Below, one piece after another: positions 36,520 to 46,269 of a DNA stretch of 64,000 nt. Below the pieces are notes generated by a model. The model was not told the DNA's origin, searched no databases, and saw only the letters and a list, made by a program, of their open reading frames with translations. This stretch comes from Parelaphostrongylus tenuis (Eukaryota > Nematoda > Chromadorea > Rhabditida > Metastrongylidae). The stretch is taken from contig JAHQIW010001160.1 in the NCBI GenBank assembly GCA_019055375.1, positions 122,832 to 186,831 of the forward strand, written 5' to 3'. Numbering within the stretch: position 1 is the first letter of the stretch; the number at the start of each line of letters is the position of its first letter. The position numbers and the translations under genes were made by a program.

Positions 36520-36935
36520 TATGCTAAGAATGATATAATATGTTTCGAGCTATCAAGGTCTAAGTGCCATAAAGGCGTCTGTTTCGTCCTTCTTGGACTC
36601 AGAAGCATAGTTCCTCAGTTCAGGTGATTTTTTGAGGCTATACTTCTCTATAAAGGAGTCAACACAGATTAATAAATCACCGCAAGTCAGGTGATAGAAT
36701 CGTCTGACAGAGACTAGCAGCCCAGCTTGCGACTGTTGAAATGAATCATATTCGGCATCGACTCCTTTACAGAGGAGTATAGCCTCAAGGGATCGACTGA
36801 TCCGAGGAAAGGTGCTACTGAGAAATCCAAGTAGGACGAAACAGACGCCAGTCTAGCACTTATACCTTGGCTGCTCAAAACACGTCATATCATTATCAGA
36901 GTGTCATCGTTTTGAGCAGGGTCTACAAAAAGCGC
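36520..36935. repeat. Hammerhead-bearing inverted repeat (subfamily C)
   Basis: Arms at about 36530-36660 and 36770-36930 are inverted copies; both contain GACGAAACAGACGCC. The left arm's minus-strand ribozyme (about 36564-36610) keeps stem II GUCC/GGAC and GAAA but has lost three bases of the CUGAUGA core. The right arm's plus-strand ribozyme is nearly intact (separate entry). Ends carry the TTTTGAGCAGGGTCT box. Confidence 0.75.
36812..36859 (+). ncRNA. Type I hammerhead ribozyme motif (subfamily C), nearly intact
   Basis: Stem I GUGCUA (36812-36817) pairs 6 of 6 with UAGCAC (36854-36859). The core is CUGAGAA (one departure: G8 to A). Stem II UCC/GGA has its closing pair lost by G to A. The GAAA box is intact. 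Stem III AC/GU has an eight-base loop, and the cleavage triplet GUC ends at 36853. The single core change would probably abolish activity. Confidence 0.7.
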
Positions 36936-37379
36936 TCAAATGGAGAGGTATCATTCATTTTAACAGCCAAAAGCTCGGCTGCTAGTCTCTGCATTGTCAG
37001 AGGATTCTCTCACCTGGCTTGTGGTGATTTGTTACTCGGCGTCGATTCCTTCATAAAGGAATATGGCCTCAGGTATTGTTGCATTGAGCAGAATTTTCGT
37101 AAAGTAAGTAAAGATGTCTTATTGACAATCATCGACTGATGTTATCACTTGCTCTCTTTTCATTCGTGATTTGCTCGAACTGGATTTTCATAATCTCCAT
37201 GAGTTTAGAAGTACTATCAAGAAAGTTTCACTACTGCAGGGAACACAAAACGCTTTGACTCTTAACAGAAAGCTTAAGCACTTTACTTCAAACGCTTTTA
37301 GCGACAGATTATCGACTGGACATTTTACAGAGTTGTCAACAGTCTATTAGACGCCATGATCAACTGGTTGTGATGCTGG

Positions 37380-37520
37380 TCGCGACGCACGTGGAGCCGA
37401 GCCCCACTTTCAAATCTCTCAGGCTCTCAACAACAACGCCCTATGGAACTCTACGGACAGGCTATTCTCGTGATTGCAAGAAGACTCGCTCAACCAGTAT
37501 TTTACACTGATCAAGAAGAA
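37380..37520 (+). repeat. Dispersed coding-like fragment
   Basis: Plus-strand reading DARGAEPHFQISQALNNN followed by EDSLNQYF parallels the minus-strand fragment at 16973-17179 (EGGAELDPQLSPVVNSD, RRDSLNQYS). At DNA level AGACTCGCTCAACCAGTATT is shared. Family unknown. Confidence 0.5.
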
Positions 37521-37524
37521 GACG

Positions 37525-39290
37525 AAAAACGAATTGAATCCTAGAAGTACTTGGATCAGCACAGTGAGAAAACACTATGAGAACGGATTAATAAAGTAAT
37601 AAAAAATGTCAAATCCATAGTTATTACTAAATTTCGATATACAGCACGCCTTTGTCAAAATCTGATCTGTGAATACATGATTCAAGCATTTGTTCTTCTC
37701 GCTTCGATGATTTTCATCTATACATTTGTATGTTGAAGTCATCTTCATTTGATTTGATACTCATTAGATTAATGAAGACCCCAGATTTTTTGATCTGCAG
37801 TCGTTATACATCAATCAGGCTGGGATGGGTTTTTATAGGACGCATGATATTGCAAACTTTTCCTAAAGAATTACGAATATACGTATTGTTTTTGAGCAGC
37901 GAGGAAGATGTATACTGAATGCAATTCGACAATAGCACTCTATCGTCTGCAAATTCTCCACTGAAGTCACTCAAATTCAGTGCGATGAGCTCTGATACAT
38001 AGCGAATTTTGATTGAACACTACCAGACTTAAACAACAATTTTCTTTCACTATAATCGCCTCAAAAACGTGCGATTCCATTCAAATAGAAGCGTTTAGAA
38101 AAATTACAGTCATCCATGACACCCCTGTGTACAATTTCTTCACGGGTTACTAAACGAATTCACTAAAATAGTGGAAGCATGCACGGAAGCGCTATCTTTC
38201 ATATAAAAAGAGTAATTCGCCATTACAATAGGTTTCGTGTGAATTTATCACACCCACATTTGAAAATGTCATGTGAAAACGGAATGGGATAAGATTGAGA
38301 GCAATACTGTTTTTATAAAGTCAATTGGAGAGGTGAAACCAAAGCCTGTCTTTATCAATATTACTCTTGTAACAAAACCAATCTCCGAGTTTAGTTTTCT
38401 AAAGAAAGTAGATTATTTGAAAGATGGATTTTTTGTGAGCACTATTCTCATCTTTAAGAATCCGCGATTCTCGCAGCACAGCGTATTCATCGGAGAACAC
38501 CGAGACACGATAATAAATCAGAGTTTTTCGTGCATGGAAAACCACCGCATTAGTATTTGTAAATCACCAAATATTCATTTATTGTTAGTAGGCCATTCGT
38601 GCCTGCTATAGGTAGTCAGCCTTGAGAATTACTGCATTTGGCTTTTCTGTGCATTACGCCGTCTATTCGTAGTGTAAATGTGTCTCTACGACAAGGCCTG
38701 ACAAAAAAATGTTAGTGTACTCACTCCGTTGCTGATTTACTGTTAGCCATTTTAAGTGACTTTGTCCATGCGCATAAGTATGTATCCATGCGCCTCGCCA
38801 GACAGCAATTAGTAATCCGAGTACGCACCTAATATTACAATAAAACAATCGGGGCAATTTTTTCCAAATTTCGGCTTTAGTAGTGTACTAATATGTTCTG
38901 AATCATGCACGTTGACAGTGAGGGATTCTGTTATAGAACTCCAAGAGATTGTCTTTAATTATTGATTTCAAAATGTTATACCCTACCATTGAAATTCGTA
39001 AGGTATGTCCCTTGCGTCCCATGTTGCATACTGACATCGAATTTTCTCGATCCTGCCTAAGAACGGCTCTGTACGCCAATGATCCGCTCTTTTCAATTCC
39101 TTTTGTCATTCTTAACTCTGTTTCTCTTCTAAATCAATATGTTAGGGCCTGGACGACAAGTGCTCAAAACTCTTTTTAGCTGACAAGAGTGTCACATCTA
39201 ACTAGATATAAACTCGACCACGAAAAAAAAAAACCGAGAAAAGACGTATTCACTATTCATTTGAAAATTGTTGAGAAACTCGATGGATTC
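37525..39290. other. No recognisable gene
   Basis: Contains a 112-codon open frame on the plus strand (38273-38611) with no recognisable domain, signal peptide or splice context. Treated as chance. A tRNA-like stretch GAGTGGCCGAGTGGTC lies just beyond, at about 39309. Confidence 0.4.
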
Positions 39291-39404
39291 TAAGACCTAC
39301 TGTGGGTGGGGGAGTGGCCGAGTGGTCTTGATGCTCGTCGAGACGCGGGGCTGGCTCACACCCTCCATCACTCTTCGGCGACGAAAATCTCACCAAAAGT
39401 TAAG

Positions 39405-39858
39405 ATTTATTGAATATACCAGCCAAGAGGAGCAATCGAGTGTACAACACTCTATGTTTGGCGAGATTTTCACTGGACATAGAGTGTAAAACGTTCGTCG
39501 TCGCTAACTCTTAGTGTGAGGACTGGAGCTCACACAGAGATTAGCAAAAGACGAGAAAGGGTAAGTGCCCGACTGACGAGATCGCGAGATCGAAACACGT
39601 GTATCGGGCTCTATAAGTCAGCCCTCATTGACAGACCACTGACATACGTGGCTCAAATAATGATTATCAGGCATATTGAAATTTGAGCAGTGGTCTTAAG
39701 AAAACACTCGAAACGAAAATTATGATTTATTGAATATACCAGCCAAGAGCAATCGAGTGTACAACACTCCATATTTGGTGAGATTTTCACTGGACTAGAG
39801 TGTAAAACGTTCGTCGTCACTAACTCTTAGTGTGGGGACTGAAGCTCCCACAGAGATT
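39405..39858 (+). repeat. Tandem hammerhead repeat, one full 320-bp unit plus a partial unit (subfamily D)
   Basis: The unit starts with ATTTATTGAATATACCAGCC at 39405, repeated at 39725, so the period is 320 bp. Unit 2 stops at about 39858, just before its ribozyme. In order a unit contains: a hairpin ACACTCTATG (39447-39456)/CATAGAGTGT (39478-39487); CGTTCGTCGTCGCTAACTCT; the intact ribozyme at 39567-39609; a small hairpin CCAC/GTGG within GACATACGTGGCTC; the TTGAGCAGTGGTCTTAAG box; and ACACTCGAAACGAAAATTAT. The same order is kept in the 23.5-kb copy. A 300-bp-scale tandem repeat with one type I hammerhead per unit is the organisation of retrozymes and hammerhead satellites. Confidence 0.8.
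39567..39609 (+). ncRNA. Type I hammerhead ribozyme, intact core
   Basis: Stem I GCCCGA (39567-39572) pairs 6 of 6 with UCGGGC (39604-39609). The core CUGACGA is at 39573-39579. Stem II GAUC/GAUC is closed by a GCGA tetraloop (39580-39591). The GAA-A box is at 39592-39595. Stem III is ACAC/GUGU, which with a tetraloop leaves AC/GU paired. The cleavage triplet is GUA, with cut predicted after A39603. Every invariant hammerhead base is present. Confidence 0.85.
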
Positions 39859-40202
39859 TGCTGTGAATCAGTTCAACGCACAATCGCATTACATAAAGTT
39901 CATCTAAGAAAAACCCCAAAAAGATTGGCTTCCATTCCTCAACGTCCAAGTTAACATCTCCAAAAATGGCTACACCAGAAAAATGGTACCGAAAGCCAAG
40001 TAATAAAAACACCCTGGTTTATTACCTCTTCTCTCATCCTCCTAACACTGAACGACTACTTATAAAAAACATGTGTCGCACAGCCTCCGGCGTTTGCACA
40101 GGAAAAAAAAAGAGAAGGAAGAATCATTCAACTTGGCAGGCAAAATAGCCATCTCCAATGGCTACGAAAGTATAGCACATCAGGATCGGTTCAGAGGAAA
40201 TA

Positions 40203-40739
40203 TTGAACACTACAACGACAGAAGCAATGACAGTAAGATCTCGTTCATCTTACCCTTTATTTCAGGCGATAAGTGCGGCCATAAAGCAATGCCTGAAAAG
40301 TGCAGGTCCAGAAAAAAGAAACTGCGACCGAATACCATCGATGACTCTCAAACGTCAGTCAGTCTGTAACAGCCTATACGATCTTCTTTGTTCCACAAAA
40401 ATTTGCCTAATATATCCAAACGGTAAAGACGGAGACTGCATGAGTTCAGGCACAGTTTACCTGATCTCTTGCAAAACTTGCAGATACGAATATATTGGCG
40501 AAACGGGCGGACCACTTTACATCCGCGTAGAAGAACACCTGACCGGATTACGTAATAATCACTTGAAAACTCCGTTGAAGGCGCATACGGATACACAACA
40601 AGGATGGTTTTGGGGTCAAAGTCACTATCCTCGCCAGGTAGCAAGAGACCTCAGCGCGAAAAACACCCAAAGCGCTTTGGATCCACGCCGAAAGCCCCAA
40701 GATGGAACGCAAAGACGACTGCCCCGTCGTAACACGTAG
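40203..40739 (+). pseudogene. PLE GIY-YIG endonuclease, frameshifted
   Basis: A 178-codon frame with CLIYPNGKDGDC, GTVYLISCKTC, YEYIGETGG and LYIRVEEHL, the zinc-finger-like and GIY-YIG segments of PLE endonucleases. After about residue 130 the frame departs from the 18.9-kb copy (QSHYPRQVARD in place of the expected DVEVTILAREQ-like strand), which indicates frameshifts. The helix arginine and glutamate are present upstream of the break. Confidence 0.8.
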
Positions 40740-40940
40740 CTTCGGCCATATCTCATTTCGTTCTTCTAACCTGGGTCACGGCATTCCACCCCTCACGCAC
40801 AGTCCTCGTTCGTGCAAGACTGTGAGCGGTTGGTCCACAGTACATCTCACAGACCATAAAACAAAAAGGTACGTAAGCTGCTCTACTCTGGCTATGAAAG
40901 TGCTTGTCTGAGTGTTTTGCATGTCATTTTGACTCTTTCA

Positions 40941-40976
40941 GGCTCTGAAGAAGGCGACAAAGCCGAAAGGTCAGCC
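40941..40976 (+). ncRNA. Minimal PLE-type hammerhead motif
   Basis: GGCU (40941-40944) pairs 4 of 4 with AGCC (40973-40976). Core CUGAAGA, stem II GGC/GCC with loop GACAAA, box GAAA, then GG and the GUC triplet. As in the copies at 18.1 and 19.65 kb, there is no proper stem III. Confidence 0.65.
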
Positions 40977-41075
40977 ATCGCTTCAAGTTCATTGTATTGT
41001 TTGTCTGTACCGAAATCTTCAAAATAACAACCTCGTACTTGCTGAATAAGAAAATTAAGATGTTCTGGTGTTTAT

Positions 41076-41440
41076 GTAATTAAGCCTCCTTTCATTGATT
41101 GAAAATCTATATTACGAGAATAGTAACATGTTAGAATGGGTGAAATAAAAACAGACTCCTCCGAGATTATATTAGTTTAAACTACCTTCAATAACCAGCA
41201 GTGAAGACCCATATATGTTCCCTTGAGTCCCAAAAGGCACTTATTATATGTGTCACCATCCGTTATGCGCGTAATGCGCGGAAGGAAGTTTTGTATTTCC
41301 GTTGGCTACACTGGATATCTGAGTATCCATTTAGTGAGCTGAAATTTCAGAGAGACATTTACATCGAATAGTGTTCTTGTAACTAAGCCTCCTTTCAGTG
41401 GTTGAAAATCTATATTACGAGAAAGTGATAGAATAACACA
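41076..41440 (+). repeat. Short direct repeat pair
   Basis: TAA(T/C)TAAGCCTCCTTTCA followed by GGTTGAAAATCTATATTACG-type sequence occurs near 41078 and again near 41382, about 304 bp apart. No coding content between them. Confidence 0.6.
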
Positions 41441-42930
41441 AAAGAGAAAGGCTTTGTTCGTGTAAAGAGCCCATGAGCCAATAACCTGCTATAAAACATA
41501 TCATCATAAAGGAAAGAAAAATATTTCCAATTTTGTGTAACCTAGAAATAGATCACTAACAAAGAAACATTTCTGAACGTACTTCTAGTAGAAAGAAGGC
41601 CACTTAGTTGCTGCTTGGTCTATTCAGTAACGGTAGAAGGTGTTTTGTATTTTCCAAAAAGGTAATCGATCTCTTTGATAGAGTATGATGTTTGTGAAAA
41701 ATGATCACCAATGACAATGACACTGACTGGCAAAGAGATTATAACATCGAAATCATGTCTCTCTAAAACCCAGATAGTGACTATCATTCAAGAGGCCGGC
41801 TTTGTAGACCTCAAGTTATAGTTCCATTTTTCGTAGTAATTGCCATCTATCATAAGGAAAATAGGTCAGTGATATAACAAAGGTTGAAAATCACTCTATT
41901 GGTAACATTTATGGTTGTCCACAAAACATATGGTCCGATCCACGGCCACTCTACCAGCAATAGGCCACTAAATTTGTTATACAGGTTGGTAGTTGTCATT
42001 TGATAATTTGCTTTCTCCATATTTCGTGTGGATTCTAACACCTCAGTCCTGCCACCATATGAACAGCACGAGAGAAATGGGCGAAGAAATCTTATCTTTA
42101 TGTGGCCCAAAATCATACACTTGTATAATTGTGGACCCCATTGATCTTGTTTCATTGCGTTTCATCAAACACAAAGGTTTTCAAATTCGTGTGTTTCTGG
42201 TCACACATCATGATTTCTGATTTCTAACTAAGCGTTTGGTGTTGGTTCGAGTGAATGCACCTAGAATTTCAGAACATTGCTATTAGGTTCTCATCACGGG
42301 CTTTAACTACCCTGGTAACTCTAGACGAACGTCCCATACAACCCTGGTGTTCAATTATTCGTCTTCGGGACAGGTGAAAGGCTTGACTGACCTAGGGAGG
42401 ATCAAACAAGCTCCATGATAGCGTGGGCAGATTGCTCATCATGAATTGATTACCGCTCACTTTTTTTGTGCTAACATGTTATGCTATACTTTTCTTCTGC
42501 CCTCTTTTTCCGTACTCAACTAGTAGCCTTGACAAAGAACACATCCTATTAAACACTGCTCTGGATAATGCTGGGGTTTAAGTTATTGAGTGAACAACGT
42601 TTTTCTGCTGCATGTGTTTGATTGTCGTGCGATGAGATAACTGACAGCCTTAGGCAATATTAATATTGGTACGGAAATCAGGATGTTTCATTGCAGTCTA
42701 CGCTATAAACAATGTATTACGTATCACTGTGTCACAATGAGCACTACAGCTTCTCAGCTTTGTCGAGTTCAGAGCGGTCTGTTTCGCATAATCATTTTCT
42801 TTTTTGAGATTTACATTCCTCCTACGCAATCTTCAATTCTCTGTGACTGTCTAAAATAGTCAACGCTGAAATTTGTCTCAAAAGGCCGCGATAAGATTTA
42901 CTATAAGTGATAGAATAATAGTTGAAACAT
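41441..42930. other. No recognisable gene
   Basis: Non-coding. Open frames of up to 101 codons overlap on both strands near 41850-42220 without domain or splice support. Confidence 0.4.
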
Positions 42931-42934
42931 TTGC

Positions 42935-43060
42935 CAGGTAGTCATTTTTTGAGCCACACATGTGGTCTGTTACACAAAGCTGACTTATAGAGACCGATAC
43001 ACGTGTTTCGACCCTGACAGTTATCAATCGGGGGTCACCCTTTCGTCTTTAGCCAATCCT
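42935..43060 (-). repeat. Hammerhead-bearing repeat, single copy (subfamily A)
   Basis: The minus-strand ribozyme at 42994-43033 keeps stem I (CCGA/UCGG), the GAAA box, stem III ACACGUGU and triplet GUA. The core reads UUGAUAA for CUGAUGA (C-to-T and G-to-A). The CTATAAGTCAGC and CCACATGTGTGGCTC flanks match the 23.5- and 39.4-kb copies. Confidence 0.7.
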
Positions 43061-43064
43061 CTCG

Positions 43065-45235
43065 AGGCGCTCCTGAAACACTTGCTATACTGAATTCACT
43101 GAGCCCAATCTGCCATTGCGTAAGCCATCGAATTCGAAACACACCATGCCATCTATTACAGACTTCATAATGCACCACAATGCTTGTAAAATCAACATTG
43201 TTCATATCACTTCCTGAACTTCGCTCTGCTTTATTGCAACCATATAAGGATTTGAGCAAAGTGAATAGTTCTATTGAGAAAGCAATGTATCAAGCGCTAT
43301 GTTCCATGTATAAGGAAGTATTCATATAGGTCAAACTGAAAAAATTATATAGAAGTTCAAATCAAAGAAACTTAGGAGATTTGAAACTAAAAAATTCTTT
43401 TCCAAAATGGAGAAAAAAGAAGGATACCTCTAATGGTTTTACGGTAAGAATATTGTCGATGATTTTCGAAAGCAATCATGGTGCTGCTATAATAAAAAAC
43501 AGTGATGCTTTGAAGGTACCCGCGATAGCACTGAAATCCGAGTAAGAAATATGCATCACTACCGCCCCTCGTAATAATTTATTTCTAGCCTGGTGATGTT
43601 TAAAAAACGACTTTTATCTCGCAAGTATAGTATTCATTCAATAACTGTTATAATTTTGGTGAGTTCCCTCTTTAACATATCCTTTCTGAAGTTGAAGTAA
43701 TAACATACAGATTGTACAAAACATAAATTCGACAGTACAATAGCTCCAGCATTTTTAGCGACATCCAATCCTAATCTTTAATTTTATATGAAACGAGACG
43801 AATCATCGAAAAATTGCATGGAAATCCAAACGTGGCTCACATTTCAAAAGGAAGGAAAAAGGCAACATATATTCAGTTGCAACTCCATTGGAGTTCGTTT
43901 TTCGTGAATTATTGAGTTCAGTCACTGTGAGACATTTGATGATTAGTCAGTTTTTGGCAATTCACCTCAAATGTTATACGATATTTGTCATTTGCGCAAT
44001 TTTTTTGCCAATTAAGACTAAGAAACAAGCACTAAAATACCTAGAAGCAAGGCTAATGTAAGAGTGGCAAAGGAAAGCGTTTGACTCCTTGCGACCAAAT
44101 AAAGACTGGCTTCTCCAGCCGTTTTTGGTGGATTTGCTCGTTATCGTACGTAGGTTCATATGAGTAACTTTAAGCTTTTCAAAAAGCAAAAATGTGGAGA
44201 ATCAAAAATGAAATTATACGCGAGATCAGAAGTTTTTGGGCAAGGATTTCATTTTGTGCTGTATCGATATCGTTGATCTTGTACTACATAACGATTCTCA
44301 CTCACGAGACGCTAATTTTTGATACTATTAAGATTTGTGTTGAAAAAAAAATTCCACCGTTGAGGTTTCCTTCTGAACGATGCGTGAATAACATTGCGAA
44401 AAGTGGCCAGTCTGATCGCATAACCATAACGTTCTCCTTGTTAACAGGCACTATTTCCGTCAATAGTCAAACCCCACATAAAAGCTAACAACATCAATTG
44501 TCCAGTGCAGTTCTAAGTGGTATGACTAAATTATATGATAGTGACTTTACGAGGAATAGTTTGAGATTGTTTGGAACGTTTCAAATTCTCAAATTGTTTT
44601 TGTATTTCTTCACTATTACGGGCAAATAGTTTCAGTGTTCTCCTTTTGAACCTTTCAAATCATTCTAGATATCAATAATTTTTTAGTAAATTTCCAAAGC
44701 AGCAAAGGCATCACTGTGATATTTTATATGAAGAAATTTTTTACAAAACTATATCGTCACACAGTCATGAATATTTTTGTGTAGTTTGAATATATTCAAG
44801 GGGCATTACTTTGTTTTCAATATACGATTCAGGCTCTTTTAGGCATTTCTTTGCAAGAAATTTGATGTAGCAATATTGCCAATGATATTTTTTTACAACA
44901 GCAGAATGACGTCAAAAACTTGTACTCAACTTCGCCAATGTAGTGCTCCGAAATGTCAGAGGGCAATACCGAGCAGAGGCACAGCTTACGTTTGGACAGC
45001 CTATGATGTACTAGAACTCAATAATTCAGGAAAAAACATAAGCTTGGACAGCTATACATTTGCAATTCCCTGATCCCTGTCACATACATGACAGGTGATC
45101 CTCGTCATAGAGTAATAAAAGCTTCTCAAGTCAAAAGTATACTGAACAGTCTGCGATAAAAACACGTCAAAACCAACAGGCGCACATGCAACAGTGCATT
45201 CCAATCGACTATTTTGAGGCTTTGCTTGAAATTAT
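43065..45235. other. No recognisable gene
   Basis: AT-rich. On the minus strand, near 44030-44135, a reading ends in a hydrophobic stretch (SFATLTLALLLGILVLVS then stop) that could be a membrane tail, but no exon boundary is convincing. Confidence 0.4.
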
Positions 45236-45237
45236 AG

Positions 45238-45400
45238 TATTTTCCACTGCTTTTTCGCTTTTTCGCAGTGTTATGATGTTACTTATATAACTGAGAGAAT
45301 TGAGTGGTAAACAAAAACACGGCCTCAGGTGGGAATCGAACCCACGTTTCATCCTCTCCCGGGACGAGTGCTCTACCACTACGCCACTGAGGCACATATG
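45238..45400 (-). mobile_element. tRNA-Gly(CCC)-like SINE, copy D
   Basis: 45322-45393 on the minus strand folds as a 72-nt tRNA-like cloverleaf: acceptor GCCTCAG/CTGAGGC 7 of 7, T-stem GTGGG/CCCAC 5 of 5 around TTCGATT, anticodon loop GTCCCGG (CCC, glycine) with U33, and one mismatch in the anticodon stem. Downstream comes a body (GAATTCTCTCAGTTATATAA, GTAACATCATAACACTGCG) that recurs without the tRNA at 45530-45600. That linkage argues for a SINE over a stand-alone tRNA gene, though a functional tRNA cannot be excluded. Confidence 0.6.
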
Positions 45401-45529
45401 TCCGACCAGTCATTCTTCAACATCTCTATGTTAGCTATCAGCCACCAACTTTAACATGTTTGGTCGGATATGCGATTTCGCTTTATAGATCCCGTTAAGC
45501 TGACAGCCACTGTTATACATAGTGCTTTG

Positions 45530-45600
45530 AAATTATAGTATTTGCACTGCATTTTTCGCACTGTTATGATGTTACTTATATAACTAAGAGAATGGAGTGG
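45530..45600 (-). repeat. SINE body fragment, copy E
   Basis: Repeats the body of copy D (GCACTGTTATGATGTTACTTATATAACTxAGAGAAT on the plus strand) without the tRNA head, about 290 bp away. Confidence 0.7.
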
Positions 45601-46060
45601 TGAAACTCGATTCGCTGAATTTGAACTTTGCTTTGAAATTCATTTGATCTATTGTAATACATCTTTGGTGCCTACTGCTAATAGCAGCAGAGGTGAGCCC
45701 TAAGACATGTGGTACTGATGAGTGCACGAACCTGGAAACATACTTTCTCACTTGAAATGCCAGATTTCTGAAAGCCTTAAAATGTCCCATCAAAACTATA
45801 TTAAGCTTTTGAGCGCGGTCTCAAAATAGTCGAGTGAAAGGTTTTGTTATATATACCTACGTAACAGTCGTATGCCATCTACAATCAATTACTTTGGACC
45901 CCAACATCAAGTGGTCCTTTCACTTGATCTGCTGTAATACATTTTCCGGCGTCGATTCCTACTAGTAGCATAGGTGAACCGTAGGGCATGTAGCACTGAT
46001 GGAGAGTACGGGAAACGCTGAGACCTACGTGTACCACTGAGATGCTATACCAGACCTCTT
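45600..46060 (+). repeat. Direct repeat pair with a hammerhead-like core
   Basis: 45645-45740 and 45925-46015 align: TTTGATCTATTGTAATACAT, GATTCCTACT/GCCTACTGCT, AGCAGxAGGTGA, GxxATGTGGTACTGATG, then GGAAAC. Each contains CTGATG(A/G) and, about 13 bases later, GGAAAC, the spacing of a hammerhead core. No complementary stem II or clear cleavage triplet was found. The period is about 275 bp. Confidence 0.5.
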
Positions 46061-46269
46061 GAAAGGTTTCAAAACATTCAGACCTCTTAGAGCATTGTTC
46101 GAATGTTTCGCAAGCAAGTAATACCGTTTAGCAGACAATCTTAATCTATAGGAAATTCTTATTTTCATATTTTTAGCCCAGTTTCTTTCTTTGAAAAGAG
46201 CTCGTGTAGCACAGTAGTTAGTGGCTATTGATTCGGACTCGCGCCTCGGTCTAATCAAGCCTTTCATCC

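Larger units (their letters stand above)
39860..41010 (+). mobile_element. Penelope-like element, 5'-truncated
   Basis: Frames broken by indels read through the end of a PLE reverse transcriptase and its endonuclease: PFLNVQVNISKNGYTRK, then WYRKPSNKNTLVYYL (the conserved 'YRKP' region), NMCRTASGVCTGKK, then the GIY-YIG domain, then a 3' region ending in a minimal hammerhead at 40941-40976. It directly follows the tandem hammerhead repeat that ends at 39858. Confidence 0.85.

Noticed and set aside
38273..38611. A 112-codon plus-strand frame
   Set aside because: No domain, no paralogue in the window, no splice or start context. Long open frames of this size occur by chance in 64 kb.
39309..39370. 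tRNA-Ser/Leu-like stretch starting GGGGGAGTGGCCGAGTGG
   Set aside because: Only the box A-like part is convincing. I could not complete acceptor and T stems.
45322..45393. A free-standing functional tRNA-Gly(CCC) gene
   Set aside because: The cloverleaf is good, but an anticodon-stem mismatch and the attached SINE-like body (repeated at 45530) favour a SINE head. Kept only as a SINE with that caveat.
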